A stretch of 64,000 bases of DNA from Mycobacterium sp. IDR2000157661 (GTDB lineage: Bacteria; Actinomycetota; Actinomycetes; Mycobacteriales; Mycobacteriaceae). Numbering within the stretch: position 1 is the stretch's first letter; every line of letters starts with the position of its first letter. The stretch is taken from NCBI RefSeq assembly GCF_022317005.1, contig NZ_CP081006.1:4650001-4714000 (forward strand), read 5' to 3'. The notes under the pieces are model-generated. The model had not been told where the DNA came from. It worked only from the letters and a program-made list of their open reading frames with translations, and did not search any database. Position numbers and translations under genes: made by a program. Positions 25,886 to 33,767 of the stretch are shown here, in pieces.

Positions 25886-25999
25886 CTGCCCCTGTGCTCC
25901 TCACGTCTGCGGTGTCGTGACGCATCACCCTACGGCGACGCGTAGTAGAGCTGTGGAAGAATGTCGGGCAGATTCCCGCCCCGACCGTGAGGAGCAGCC

Positions 26000-26254
26000 G
26001 TGGCCAGCACTGAGGTAGAGCGACACACCGGTGTCGACGTCGAGGACGTGCCGTCCGCGGAGTGGGGCTGGTCGGGGGAGAACTATAAAGCCCTCCACAT
26101 CGGCGGGATCCTGGCGGCGCTGTTCCTGCTCAGCCTGATGCACGGCAACCACGTCGGCGCCATCGAGGACCTCTTCCTCATCGGCTTCGCCGTGCTCATC
26201 CTGGCCGCGGTCGCTCGCGACTGGTGGCTGCGCCGCCGCGGCTGGATCCGCTAG
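26000..26254 (+). CDS. Small membrane protein, DUF2631 (Rv2876-like)
   Basis: 84 residues with a hydrophilic N-terminus containing SAEWGWSGE and two predicted membrane helices (about 33-48 and 55-70) before a basic C-terminus DWWLRRRGWIR. It corresponds to the short membrane protein that follows mpt70 in M. tuberculosis (Rv2876). Function unknown. ATG or GTG at 26000 is preceded by GAGGAGC. Its stop overlaps the convergent downstream gene by four bases. Confidence 0.82.
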   Translation: MASTEVERHTGVDVEDVPSAEWGWSGENYKALHIGGILAALFLLSLMHGNHVGAIEDLFLIGFAVLILAAVARDWWLRRRGWIR

Positions 26255-26802
26255 ACCGGGTACAGGGGCCGCAGCGCCTGCGCGCGGACTTCGTACAACG
26301 TTTCGGTGGCGGTGACGCCGCCGTCCACGGCCGCCGCGGCCAGCGCGCGGACCTTGAACGCCTGCGCCGCGACGCTCAACTGGTGCCGGGCGGGCTCCAG
26401 TGGGCCGCCGAGTTCGGCGGGCCACGAGCCGAGCACCGTGATCTTGGCGCCCGCGCGCTTGACCGAGTCGAGCAGCCACGCGCGCACATTCACGTCGATG
26501 CGCAGCAGTTCGGCGGTGACGGCCACCGCCCCGGTGTCGGGTATGCCGCTCAGTAGCGTTTCGCACTCCGCGCCCAGTGCGCCCGCGCCCAGAATGGTCA
26601 GTGGCCGCCGGTCGGCCGGACCCGCCACCCGGACGTTGACGTCCCAGCCCGCTCTGGCCTGGTCGAAGAGCCATCCACCGGCCACCTGCACGACCTCGGC
26701 CGGACTCGCGGCCAGCACGGTGAGCTGATGACGGTTCAGCCGCCCGGCGTCGGCGGCGGCATAGTTGACAACGGCATCGGCAGGGAAGGGTCGGGTTGCC
26801 AT
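26251..26802 (-). CDS. Conserved mycobacterial protein of unknown function
   Basis: 183 residues, soluble, no signal peptide. It begins MATRPFPADAVVNYAAADAGRLN and has a nucleotide-binding-like TILGAGALGAECETLLSGIP segment and a terminal TLYEVRAQALRPLYPV. I do not recognise the family. Its promoter region (26803-26918) contains one copy of the GTGACA-N14-TGTAAA element, so it may belong to the catabolic regulon that begins here. Confidence 0.65.
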   Translation of the reverse strand: MATRPFPADAVVNYAAADAGRLNRHQLTVLAASPAEVVQVAGGWLFDQARAGWDVNVRVAGPADRRPLTILGAGALGAECETLLSGIPDTGAVAVTAELLRIDVNVRAWLLDSVKRAGAKITVLGSWPAELGGPLEPARHQLSVAAQAFKVRALAAAAVDGGVTATETLYEVRAQALRPLYPV

Positions 26803-26865
26803 TAGAGTCCTATCCGATCGAGATCGACGACGCTCCGAGAGGCTGAAGAGCAGCTCTCCTCAAGC

Positions 26866-26891
26866 GTGACACTATCGGATAGATCTGTAAA
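26866..26891 (+). promoter_or_regulatory. Regulon element 1 (GTGACA-N14-TGTAAA)
   Basis: GTGACA at 26866-26871 and TGTAAA at 26886-26891 with a 14-base spacer. It lies between the end of the WS/DGAT gene and the start of the 26251-26802 gene, both on the minus strand. No forward gene follows it, so if functional here it acts as an operator for the minus-strand gene. See the element's other copies at 28419, 32324, 39680, 43830, 45553 and 47280. Confidence 0.5.
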
Positions 26892-26918
26892 GGTCGGTTT
26901 CCGAAGCGGCCGGTGCGC

Positions 26919-28346
26919 TCAGATGAGCGCGGCGGCCCGCGGCAGCGCGGCCCCCACTGGTTCCAGATTCTCCGACAGTCCGGCGGCCCGCCGAATGTCG
27001 ACGAACGCGTCGAGCAGCGCGTCGGTCGCCTCGTGCGGGTCGTCGAGCGTGCGGTCGTCGGTCAGCACCGAGATCGCGAGCTGATCGACGTAGCTCCAGA
27101 CGGTGATGTTCATGCCGCTGCCGGTGACGACGGGCCCGACCGAGTAGATCTCGCTGACCACCCCGCCCTCGATCTCGCCGCGTACGCGCGGTCCCGGCAC
27201 GTTGGAGATCGTCAGGTTGAACACCCTGCCGGACTCCAGCTTGTTGGCCTGCGTACGGAACAGACCCGGGGCCAGCCCTGGCGGCAGGTAACCCATCCAC
27301 GCCGGCAACACGGTCGGTCCGAGCAGTTGATGGTTCTCCTTGGCGATCCGGGTGGCGACCGCGGTGAGCCGGACCCGTTCCAACGGGTCGTCGATGTGCA
27401 CGGGCAGCGAGGGCGTCATGTAGCTGAACTCGTTACCGGTCAACCGGTCCGGCGACGGGTCGGTGCTCACGGGCACGCCGGCGATGATCGGCGCGTCGGC
27501 GTGCCCGTCATAGCGCAGCATCAGTGTCCGCAGCGCACCGGCGGCGGTGGCCAGCACGATGTCGTTGAGCGTGACTCCGAGATGCCTGCCGGTCTCCTTG
27601 ACCTCGGCGAGGCTCAGCGGCGCCGTCGCGAAGCGCCGGCCAGGCGTCACGACGTGGTTGATGAACGTCTGTGGCGGCGCGAAGGGGCGGGCGAGGTCGG
27701 GGTTCGGGCCGCGTTCCTTGGCGCGTCTACGCACCCGCGACACGCCGGCGGCCGTCTCCCCGAGAAGCCGGGGCAGCCTGCGGATCAGCACGGCGTGATC
27801 GCGGCCCACCGCCTTGAGCAGTTCGAGCTGCGACCGCAGGAGAGGATCGGTGACGGCGACGGAGGCAGGCGGCTGATCGAGGTCCATGGCCTTGGCGATC
27901 TGATTCGCCGAGGCGACCCCGTCGGCCAGCACGTGGTGCACCTTGTGGATGATGGCGATGCGGTCGTCGGCCAGACCGTCGGCGACGTACATCTCCCACA
28001 GCGGGCGGCTGCGGTCCAATGGCGTGCTGGCGATCTCGCCGATGAGCTGATCGAGTTCCCGACGGCCGCCGGGGGCACGCACGCGGACCGGCCGGAGGTG
28101 GTAGTCGAGGTCGATGTCGTCGTTCTCGCACCACATCGGATGGTGCAGCTTGAGGGGAATGTCGACCAGCTGGTAGCGCAACGCCGGAAGCGCCAGCAAC
28201 CGCGGATACGCCACCTGCTTGAACAGGTCGAAGCTGTAACCGGCGACCCCCGACACGTCGAGGATGCCGATCTTCAGCGTGTGCATGTGGATCGAGGATG
28301 TCTCGCTGTAGAGCATCAGCGCGTCCACCCCGTTGAGTCGCTTCAT
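26919..28346 (-). CDS. Wax ester synthase/diacylglycerol acyltransferase (WS/DGAT)
   Basis: 475 residues from MKRLNGVDALML; an upstream in-frame start at 28391 adds 15 residues outside the family. The catalytic HHxxxDG motif is seen in KVHHVLADGVAS (about residues 133-139), with the N-terminal RLNGVDALML and the C-terminal NLTISNVPGPR motif. These enzymes esterify fatty acyl-CoA to diacylglycerol or long-chain alcohols. M. tuberculosis has about fifteen Tgs paralogues, so the exact substrate cannot be assigned. It is divergent from the DUF427 gene and shares its upstream region with regulon element 2. Confidence 0.92.
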   Translation of the reverse strand: MKRLNGVDALMLYSETSSIHMHTLKIGILDVSGVAGYSFDLFKQVAYPRLLALPALRYQLVDIPLKLHHPMWCENDDIDLDYHLRPVRVRAPGGRRELDQLIGEIASTPLDRSRPLWEMYVADGLADDRIAIIHKVHHVLADGVASANQIAKAMDLDQPPASVAVTDPLLRSQLELLKAVGRDHAVLIRRLPRLLGETAAGVSRVRRRAKERGPNPDLARPFAPPQTFINHVVTPGRRFATAPLSLAEVKETGRHLGVTLNDIVLATAAGALRTLMLRYDGHADAPIIAGVPVSTDPSPDRLTGNEFSYMTPSLPVHIDDPLERVRLTAVATRIAKENHQLLGPTVLPAWMGYLPPGLAPGLFRTQANKLESGRVFNLTISNVPGPRVRGEIEGGVVSEIYSVGPVVTGSGMNITVWSYVDQLAISVLTDDRTLDDPHEATDALLDAFVDIRRAAGLSENLEPVGAALPRAAALI

Positions 28347-28418
28347 CTGTAAACCCCTTGCGCCGGCTCTCTCTCCTATCCCCAATTGCACTCATCGTCA
28401 AGCAGGTTCGCCGAAGAA

Positions 28419-28444
28419 GTGACGGGGCCGCATCGATTTGTAAA
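28419..28444 (+). promoter_or_regulatory. Regulon element 2
   Basis: GTGACG (28419-28424), 14 bases, TGTAAA (28439-28444). The ATG of the DUF427 gene is ten bases downstream; the WS/DGAT start is 72 bases away on the other strand. One mismatch to the consensus in the left half. Confidence 0.6.
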
Positions 28445-28454
28445 GTGGGGTGCC

Positions 28455-29138
28455 ATGAGCCTCGTCGCCGGCCGCGGTCCGCTGAGCCACGATCCCGCGG
28501 GCTGGTTCACTCCGCCGCTGCCCGCCGAGGCGGTGTTCGTCGAGCCGCACCCGCGACGGATCCAGGCGGTGCGCGGCGGCCGCATCGTCCTCGACACCGA
28601 GCAGGTGCTGCTGGTGCACCGGCGCGACCACCCGCTCAGCTACGCGTTCCCCGCCGGGCAGGTCGGCGACCTGCCCGGCGAGCCGGTGCCCGAGGCATCC
28701 GGTTTCGTGCGGGTGCCGTGGGACGCTGTCGACACCTGGCTGGAGGAGGGCCGCGAGCTCGTCCACTATCCGCCCAACCCGTATCACCGGGTGGACTGCC
28801 GGCCGACGCGGCGCAGCCTGCGGGTGACGGTGGCCGACACGCCGCTGGTGGACACCACCGACACCGTGATCGTCTTCGAGACGTCGGTGGAGGCGCGGCT
28901 GTACGTCGACCCGTCGCACGTGCGAACCGAACTGTTGCGCCCCTCGGCCACCACCAGCTACTGCAACTACAAGGGCCGGGCGAGCTACTGGTCGGCGGTG
29001 GTCGGCGACACCGTCGTCGAGGACGTGGCGTGGAGCTACCCGGACACGCCGCCGGAGACGTCGCCGATTCGGGGCTTCCTCAGCTTCGACGCCACGCGGG
29101 CGGAGGTGTCGGCCGAGCTGCCTGTCCCCTGGCGTTGA
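28455..29138 (+). CDS. DUF427 domain protein
   Basis: 227 residues from MSLVAGRGPLSHD. It contains two DUF427 repeats: one around VFVEPHPRRIQAVRGGRIVLDTEQVLLVHRRDHPLSYAFP, and one ending RTELLRPSATTSYCNYKGRASYWS. The TxCxYKG signature suggests a nucleotide-like or small-molecule hydrolase fold, but no activity is established for the family. The start lies ten bases after regulon element 2. A second, degenerate domain at the N-terminus is typical of the longer members. Confidence 0.85.
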   Translation: MSLVAGRGPLSHDPAGWFTPPLPAEAVFVEPHPRRIQAVRGGRIVLDTEQVLLVHRRDHPLSYAFPAGQVGDLPGEPVPEASGFVRVPWDAVDTWLEEGRELVHYPPNPYHRVDCRPTRRSLRVTVADTPLVDTTDTVIVFETSVEARLYVDPSHVRTELLRPSATTSYCNYKGRASYWSAVVGDTVVEDVAWSYPDTPPETSPIRGFLSFDATRAEVSAELPVPWR

Positions 29139-29193
29139 CTCTGCGGTGAGGGCGCAGTTGCGGTCGGAGATCGCGCCCTGAGCGCAGAGTCAA
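29135..29193. terminator. Bidirectional hairpin terminator between DUF427 and LLM genes
   Basis: Arms 29135-29155 and 29173-29193 pair over 21 bp with two mismatches, with TTGACTCTGCG and CGCAGAGTCAA forming the outer 11 perfect pairs, and a 17-base loop. The left arm includes the DUF427 stop codon and the right arm ends three bases before the convergent LLM gene's stop. Confidence 0.75.
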
Positions 29194-29195
29194 CC

Positions 29196-30113
29196 TCACC
29201 TCGCGGCGATCACCGACTTGCCGAAGTCCTCGACGGTGTCGAGCACATGCGCGAGGCTGTCGCCGGGCAGGCCGACCTGGACCCAGGTGACGCCGACCGC
29301 GGCCAGCTTTTCCAGGCCGCACAGGTACTCGTCGGCGTTGAAGGCGTCGGTGCCGGGACTGCCGCCGTCGGGATTGCTGAAGGCGACATCCAAGGCCGCC
29401 GGATCCCGGCCCGCATCCTCGCAGCGCCGACGCAGGTCCTCGATGCCCGCCGCCAGCCCGTCGGCGTCCAGCTGGGCGGTGCGCGCCGTCTGCGCCAGCA
29501 CGGCGGGGGCCGCGAACGGGCACCAACCGTCGCCGTACTTGACGACACGCCTGCGGGCCGCGGCGGTGTTGCCGCCGATCCAGATGGGTGGGTGCGGTGC
29601 GCTCACCGGCCGGGGGTGCGCGGTGATGCCCTTGGCGGTGAAGGTCTTCCCGTCATAGCAGAAGTCGTCGGTGGTCCAGATTCCGCGGATGACTTCCAAC
29701 GCCTCTTCGAACAGCGCGGCCCGGTCGTTGAAATCGACTCCGAGCGCAGCGAACTCCCGTTTGAGGTAGCCGACGCCGACTGCCAGGGTGAACCGCCGAT
29801 TCGACAGCAGGTCCAGCGTCGCGCCGGCCTTGGCCACAACGAAGGGGTTTCGGTACGGCAGCACCACGATGTTCGGGATGAGCCGCAGGGTCGACGTGCG
29901 TGCGGCGGCGAAGCCCATCGCCACGAACGGGTCCACGGCGTCGTGCCCGCCCGCCTCCAACCACCGCTGCGTCGGCGCCGGGTGATCGGTGAACCCCAAG
30001 CCGTCGAAACCCGCCGCCTCGGCCGCCGCCGCCACCGTCGCGATGCCCGAACCGGTGACCAGTTCGGGGTTGTAGGGATGGCTGTGCATCGGGTGGGTGA
30101 ACGCGAACCGCAT
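29196..30113 (-). CDS. LLM-class F420-dependent oxidoreductase
   Basis: 305 residues from ATG 30113 (MRFAFTHPMHSHPYNPEL). The TIM-barrel landmarks are AAEAAGFDGLGFTDHPAPTQRW, STLRLIPNIVVLPYRNPFVVAKAGATLDLLS, RFTLAVGVGYLKREFAALGVDF and PPIWIGGNTAAARRRVVKYGDGW. An F420- or FMN-dependent oxidoreductase of unknown substrate. It is divergent from a second LLM gene, with an inverted repeat in the 51-base gap. Confidence 0.86.
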   Translation of the reverse strand: MRFAFTHPMHSHPYNPELVTGSGIATVAAAAEAAGFDGLGFTDHPAPTQRWLEAGGHDAVDPFVAMGFAAARTSTLRLIPNIVVLPYRNPFVVAKAGATLDLLSNRRFTLAVGVGYLKREFAALGVDFNDRAALFEEALEVIRGIWTTDDFCYDGKTFTAKGITAHPRPVSAPHPPIWIGGNTAAARRRVVKYGDGWCPFAAPAVLAQTARTAQLDADGLAAGIEDLRRRCEDAGRDPAALDVAFSNPDGGSPGTDAFNADEYLCGLEKLAAVGVTWVQVGLPGDSLAHVLDTVEDFGKSVIAAR

Positions 30114-30131
30114 ATCAGTGCTCCGTTCAGA

Positions 30132-30157
30132 ACATTCTTCTCGTTTTCTGAGAATGT
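30132..30157. promoter_or_regulatory. Operator-like inverted repeat between two divergent LLM genes
   Basis: ACATTCT (30132-30138) and AGAATGT (30151-30157) pair perfectly over seven bases with a 12-base spacer; TTCTC/GAGAA (30138-30142 / 30150-30154) form a nested repeat. It occupies most of the 51 bases between the two start codons, so a bound regulator would control both genes. It is not related to the GTGACA-N14-TGTAAA element. Confidence 0.5.
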
Positions 30158-30164
30158 CGTTACC

Positions 30165-31160
30165 ATGCGAATCACCGAAAGTACAGGGTTCCGTCCGGAG
30201 GGGGCACCGATCTTGGGCCAGATCGCGATGACCAGACCCGAGATCGGCGTGTACCTGCCCCAGCTGGGCTTCACCTACGAACAGCTTCTGCACCGCGCGC
30301 AACGGTGCGAGGTGCTGGGCATCGACTCGCTGTGGCTCTACGACCATCTCTACGGCCCCGGCATGCCGGATTACCCGTCGCTGGAGGCGTGGACGCTGGC
30401 CTCGGCGCTGTTGGCCCGAACCGAACGCATCGAGATCGGGCACATGGTGCTGTGCAACCAGTTCCGGCATCCGGCCGTACTGGCGAAGATGGCCACCACC
30501 CTCGACCAGATCTCCGGGGGCCGACTGCAACTGGGCATCGGCAGTGGGTCGATCGAAGACGAACATCACCGCGTCGGCCTTCAGTGGGGCAGCTTCCGCG
30601 AACGCTCCGAACGACTCGGCGAGACGCTGGAGATTCTCACGCAGGCGTTCGCCGACGAGCGAATCGATCTGCAGGGCAAACACTTCACCGTGCACGACTT
30701 TCCGGTCAAGCCAGGGCCGGCGCGACGGCCGCGCCCGCCGATCGTGGTGGGCGGCGTCGGCGAGAGGTATACGCTGCCGCTGGTCGCCCGCTATGCCGAC
30801 GTGTGGAACGTGCCGACCTACGCACTCGGCGACCTCGAGCGCAAAGTCGCTGTGCTGCGGTCGATCTGCGCCGACATCGGCCGCGACCCGGCATCGATCG
30901 TGTTGTCCGTCGAGGCGGTGATGGCGCTCGCACCCGACGACGCGGCGCTGCCCTCGGTGCGCGAACTGGCCGAAAAGCGCTTCGGCATGCCCGCTTTCGG
31001 CCTGCACGCGGGCGGGCTGATCGGAACGCCGTCGGCGATCGTCGACCGGATCCGCGAGCTCACGGAGCTGGGCTTCGGACAGATCGTGCTGTTCACCCAC
31101 GACCGCGGCTCCGACGAGACGCTCGACCTGCTGGCCTCCGAGGTCGTCGCCCGCCTCTAG
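30165..31160 (+). CDS. LLM-class flavin/F420-dependent oxidoreductase
   Basis: 331 residues from ATG 30165; a shorter start at 30228 (MTRPEIGVYLPQLGF) is possible because the family core begins there. Landmarks: ILHRAQ-like first helix with EVLGIDSLWLYDHLYG, GRLQLGIGSGSIEDEHHRVGLQWGSFRERSERL and PPIVVGGVGERYTLPLVARYADVWN. Substrate unknown; flanking genes suggest lipid or terpenoid breakdown. Its end overlaps the convergent acyl-CoA dehydrogenase gene by four bases. Confidence 0.85.
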   Translation: MRITESTGFRPEGAPILGQIAMTRPEIGVYLPQLGFTYEQLLHRAQRCEVLGIDSLWLYDHLYGPGMPDYPSLEAWTLASALLARTERIEIGHMVLCNQFRHPAVLAKMATTLDQISGGRLQLGIGSGSIEDEHHRVGLQWGSFRERSERLGETLEILTQAFADERIDLQGKHFTVHDFPVKPGPARRPRPPIVVGGVGERYTLPLVARYADVWNVPTYALGDLERKVAVLRSICADIGRDPASIVLSVEAVMALAPDDAALPSVRELAEKRFGMPAFGLHAGGLIGTPSAIVDRIRELTELGFGQIVLFTHDRGSDETLDLLASEVVARL

Positions 31161-32317
31161 TGCCTCACCGGCGGCGCATACGCCGGTCGCCCGAGGCCCA
31201 GCGCCTGCTGGGCGATCATGTTGCGGAACACCTCGAGGGTGCCGCCATAGATTCCGGTCGGCCCGGCGAGCCGGAAGACGTACTCCGCTCCCCCGTTGTC
31301 CGCGGCGTCGACGACGCCGACGGGCAGGCTGGCCGCCGTGCCCAGCAGATCCATCAGCTCCGGCGTCACGTCGCGCATCGTCTGCGCGATCGCCACCCGG
31401 CCGAACATGTCGGGAGTGCTCATCGCGGCCTCCATGCGGGCGACCGCGCGGCCGAGGCGATACCGCGCCGAGTCCTCGTCGCCCGCGACAGCCGCTACCC
31501 CATCGAGCGCCTCGGCGAGCAGCAGCAGGTGCTCGGACATCGCCGCGAGCTTCTGCAGCCCGTCGTCCGACCGCGCCACCGTGCCGTGCTCGGCGTTGAG
31601 CGCCTCCCGCAACACCTGCCAGCCGCCGTTGACCTCGCCGACGCGGTATCGGTCCTCGACCCGCACATCGCTGTAGAAGGTGATGTTCGTGCGGTCGCCG
31701 TCGACGGTGCGGAGAGGCTGGATCTCCACACCCGGCCGGTCCAGCGGCACCAGGAACATCGTCAGGCTCTGGTGTTTGGGTGCGCCGGGATCGGTGTTGG
31801 TGATCAGGAACACGTAGTGGGCGTTATGCGCGTTGGAGGTGAACATCTTGGCGCCGTTGATGATCCAGCCGTCGCCAGCGCGCACCGCGCGGGTCTTGCA
31901 CGTCGCGACATCCGAACCACCCTCCGGTTCGGTGTAACCCAGACACAACCGGTAGTGCCCCGACAGCACGCTCGGCAGTACCTCCTCGGCGAGGTCTGGT
32001 GATCCGAACTGCTCCACCGCGCGCGCGACCATCGCCGTCGTCCCCCAGTGGAACCAGGGGGTGTGGGCGCGGCCGATCTCGAGTTCCCAGATGCGCCGAC
32101 GCACCCGGCTGAACCCGCCGTCGGACTCGAGTCGGTAGTCGGCGGCCAGATATCCGTGCGCCCCGAGCGCCAGATGCACACCCTCGTCGAAGTTGTCGCC
32201 GGTCTGCCGGTCGCGGGCGATGACGTCGTCGGTCACGATCGCGCGGAGGAATCCGCGCAACCCGTCGCGGAAGGTCAGATCTTCTTCACTCAGTTCCACG
32301 CGGGAGAAGTCCACCAC
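31157..32317 (-). CDS. Acyl-CoA dehydrogenase (FadE type)
   Basis: About 386 residues from the GTG at 32317 (or GTG at 32314), giving MVDFSRVELSEEDLTFRDGLR; upstream TTG at 32335 lies inside a regulatory element and is rejected. FAD/substrate-binding motifs: RLCLGYTEPEGGSDVATCKT and INGAKMFTSNAHNAHYVFL, C-terminal GPTGIYGGTLEVFRNMIAQQALGLGRP. The usual catalytic Glu position near residue 240-250 reads within REALNAEHGTVARS. It introduces a double bond in an acyl-CoA. The sequence resembles the mycobacterial FadE clade used on steroid-derived substrates more than fatty-acid enzymes. Its start lies six bases from regulon element 3. Confidence 0.88.
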   Translation of the reverse strand: MVDFSRVELSEEDLTFRDGLRGFLRAIVTDDVIARDRQTGDNFDEGVHLALGAHGYLAADYRLESDGGFSRVRRRIWELEIGRAHTPWFHWGTTAMVARAVEQFGSPDLAEEVLPSVLSGHYRLCLGYTEPEGGSDVATCKTRAVRAGDGWIINGAKMFTSNAHNAHYVFLITNTDPGAPKHQSLTMFLVPLDRPGVEIQPLRTVDGDRTNITFYSDVRVEDRYRVGEVNGGWQVLREALNAEHGTVARSDDGLQKLAAMSEHLLLLAEALDGVAAVAGDEDSARYRLGRAVARMEAAMSTPDMFGRVAIAQTMRDVTPELMDLLGTAASLPVGVVDAADNGGAEYVFRLAGPTGIYGGTLEVFRNMIAQQALGLGRPAYAPPVRH

Positions 32318-32323
32318 CCAACC

Positions 32324-32349
32324 GTGACACTTCAACTAGATTTTGTAAA
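32324..32349 (+). promoter_or_regulatory. Regulon element 3
   Basis: GTGACA (32324-32329), 14 bases, TGTAAA (32344-32349), between the divergent acyl-CoA dehydrogenase (start six bases to the left) and SRPBCC gene (start 32 bases to the right). Confidence 0.65.
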
Positions 32350-32381
32350 GATGGGCCGCGTACCGACCGAAGGGCACGACA

Positions 32382-32849
32382 GTGGGCATCGTCACCACCA
32401 GTTCCGAGACCGCGTTCACCCATGCACCGGAAATCCTCTACGACTTCGTCACCAACCCCGCCAACTGGACCAAGACCTACCCCGGCAGCGCCCACATCGG
32501 CGGGCTGCCAGCGCAATTGCCGCTCAAGGTCGGCGACACGTGGACCGAGTCGGGTCCGGACGGTGACCGCATCTTCACCTGGCATCTCACGATCGCCATG
32601 CGCCCGAAGCTCTGGATGTTCAACTCCGTCGGCCGGCTCGGGCACGACGCCGGGGGCAACGGTGGGATGGAGGGTCGGATCACCGTGCAGTACCACTTCA
32701 CGGCGCCGGGCGAGGGCATCACGTTGTTCACCAGAACGATGACGATCGAGGCCTACAAGCACGCACCGCTACCCGATGCGTTGTTCATGCAGACCAATCC
32801 GGCGAAGATCGACGCCTACCACGCGGCGATCGCGCGCGAACTCGGCTGA
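32382..32849 (+). CDS. SRPBCC (START-like) ligand-binding protein
   Basis: 155 residues from a GTG at 32382 preceded by GAAGGG. The helix-grip fold is suggested by SSETAFTHAPEILYDFVTNPANWTKTYPG and the strand-rich middle (WTESGPDGDRIFTWHLTIAMRPKLWMFNSVG), ending in a long C-terminal helix. Such proteins bind hydrophobic ligands or act as cyclases. Its control by element 3 and convergence with the esterase gene place it in the catabolic region; its ligand could be the pathway substrate (inference). Confidence 0.75.
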   Translation: MGIVTTSSETAFTHAPEILYDFVTNPANWTKTYPGSAHIGGLPAQLPLKVGDTWTESGPDGDRIFTWHLTIAMRPKLWMFNSVGRLGHDAGGNGGMEGRITVQYHFTAPGEGITLFTRTMTIEAYKHAPLPDALFMQTNPAKIDAYHAAIARELG

Positions 32850-32851
32850 GG

Positions 32852-33763
32852 TCATCCGTGCAGTGCCCGCCGCAGCGCGCTGCCCTGCAGGTCGAACAGC
32901 CGCACGCTGGTGTCCCACTCGGGCAGCAGGGAGTCGAACCCGTGAATGGTGCCCGGAAATACGTGCAGTCCCGTGGTGACCCCCGACCGCATCAGGCGCA
33001 AGCCGTATTCGACGGCCTCGTCGCGCAGGGGGTCCAGTTCGGAGCAGGTGATGAGGGCGGGCGCCACCCCGGAGACGTCGGTGGCCCGCGCGGGCACCGC
33101 GCCGTCGGGATCGGCATCGCCACCGAGGTAGTGCCGCCACATCTGCTGGGTCGCAGGTCCGTCGAAGCCCGGGGTCGCGACGAACTCGTCCTTGGACGGC
33201 GTCCGACGATCGTCGAGCACCGGCTGGTGCAGCAACTGGAACACCACCGGCGGTGCCGATCCCGTGGCCGAGCGGTGCGCGAGCCCCGCGGCCAGCGCCG
33301 CGCCGGCGCTGCTGCCCGCCACGGCGATCCGGTCGGTGTCGACGCCGAGTTCGGCCGCACTGGCCACCGCCCACCGCAGTACGGTCAACGCGTCGTCGAC
33401 CGCGGCGGGATACGGGTGCTCCGGCGCCAGCCGATAGTCCACGGAGATCACCGTGCAGGCGGCGCGGCGGGCGAGCTCGATGCACTGCAGGTGATCGGTG
33501 TCGAGGTTGCCCAGCACGAACGCGCCTGCGTGGCAGTAGATCGTTGTCGGCGACGGCGGCGGGCCGCCCCGGTAGATGCGCACGGGCACCGAAGGCGCAT
33601 CGCGGTTCTCGAACTCGATCCCGACCGTGCTGAGGTGCCTGGCCGTCTCGGCGCGCCGCTGGTTCAGCGAGTCGCGGACGACGCCGAGCAGGTTCGCCGA
33701 CAGATCGGTGCGCGCATCGGCAAGATGGCGCAGCGCCGGGTCGAGGCGATCGACGACGTCCAC
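32852..33763 (-). CDS. Alpha/beta-hydrolase fold-3 (HSL family) esterase
   Basis: 303 residues from a GTG at 33763. The oxyanion motif HGGG is altered to YCHAGAFVLG; the nucleophile is in VAGSSAGAALAAG; acid and base are in SELDPLRDEA and GTIHGFDSLLP. It hydrolyses esters or lactones. It is last in a seven-gene minus-strand operon, four bases after the Baeyer-Villiger monooxygenase, so it may open the ester formed by that enzyme. Confidence 0.85.
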   Translation of the reverse strand: MDVVDRLDPALRHLADARTDLSANLLGVVRDSLNQRRAETARHLSTVGIEFENRDAPSVPVRIYRGGPPPSPTTIYCHAGAFVLGNLDTDHLQCIELARRAACTVISVDYRLAPEHPYPAAVDDALTVLRWAVASAAELGVDTDRIAVAGSSAGAALAAGLAHRSATGSAPPVVFQLLHQPVLDDRRTPSKDEFVATPGFDGPATQQMWRHYLGGDADPDGAVPARATDVSGVAPALITCSELDPLRDEAVEYGLRLMRSGVTTGLHVFPGTIHGFDSLLPEWDTSVRLFDLQGSALRRALHG

Positions 33764-33767
33764 TTCC

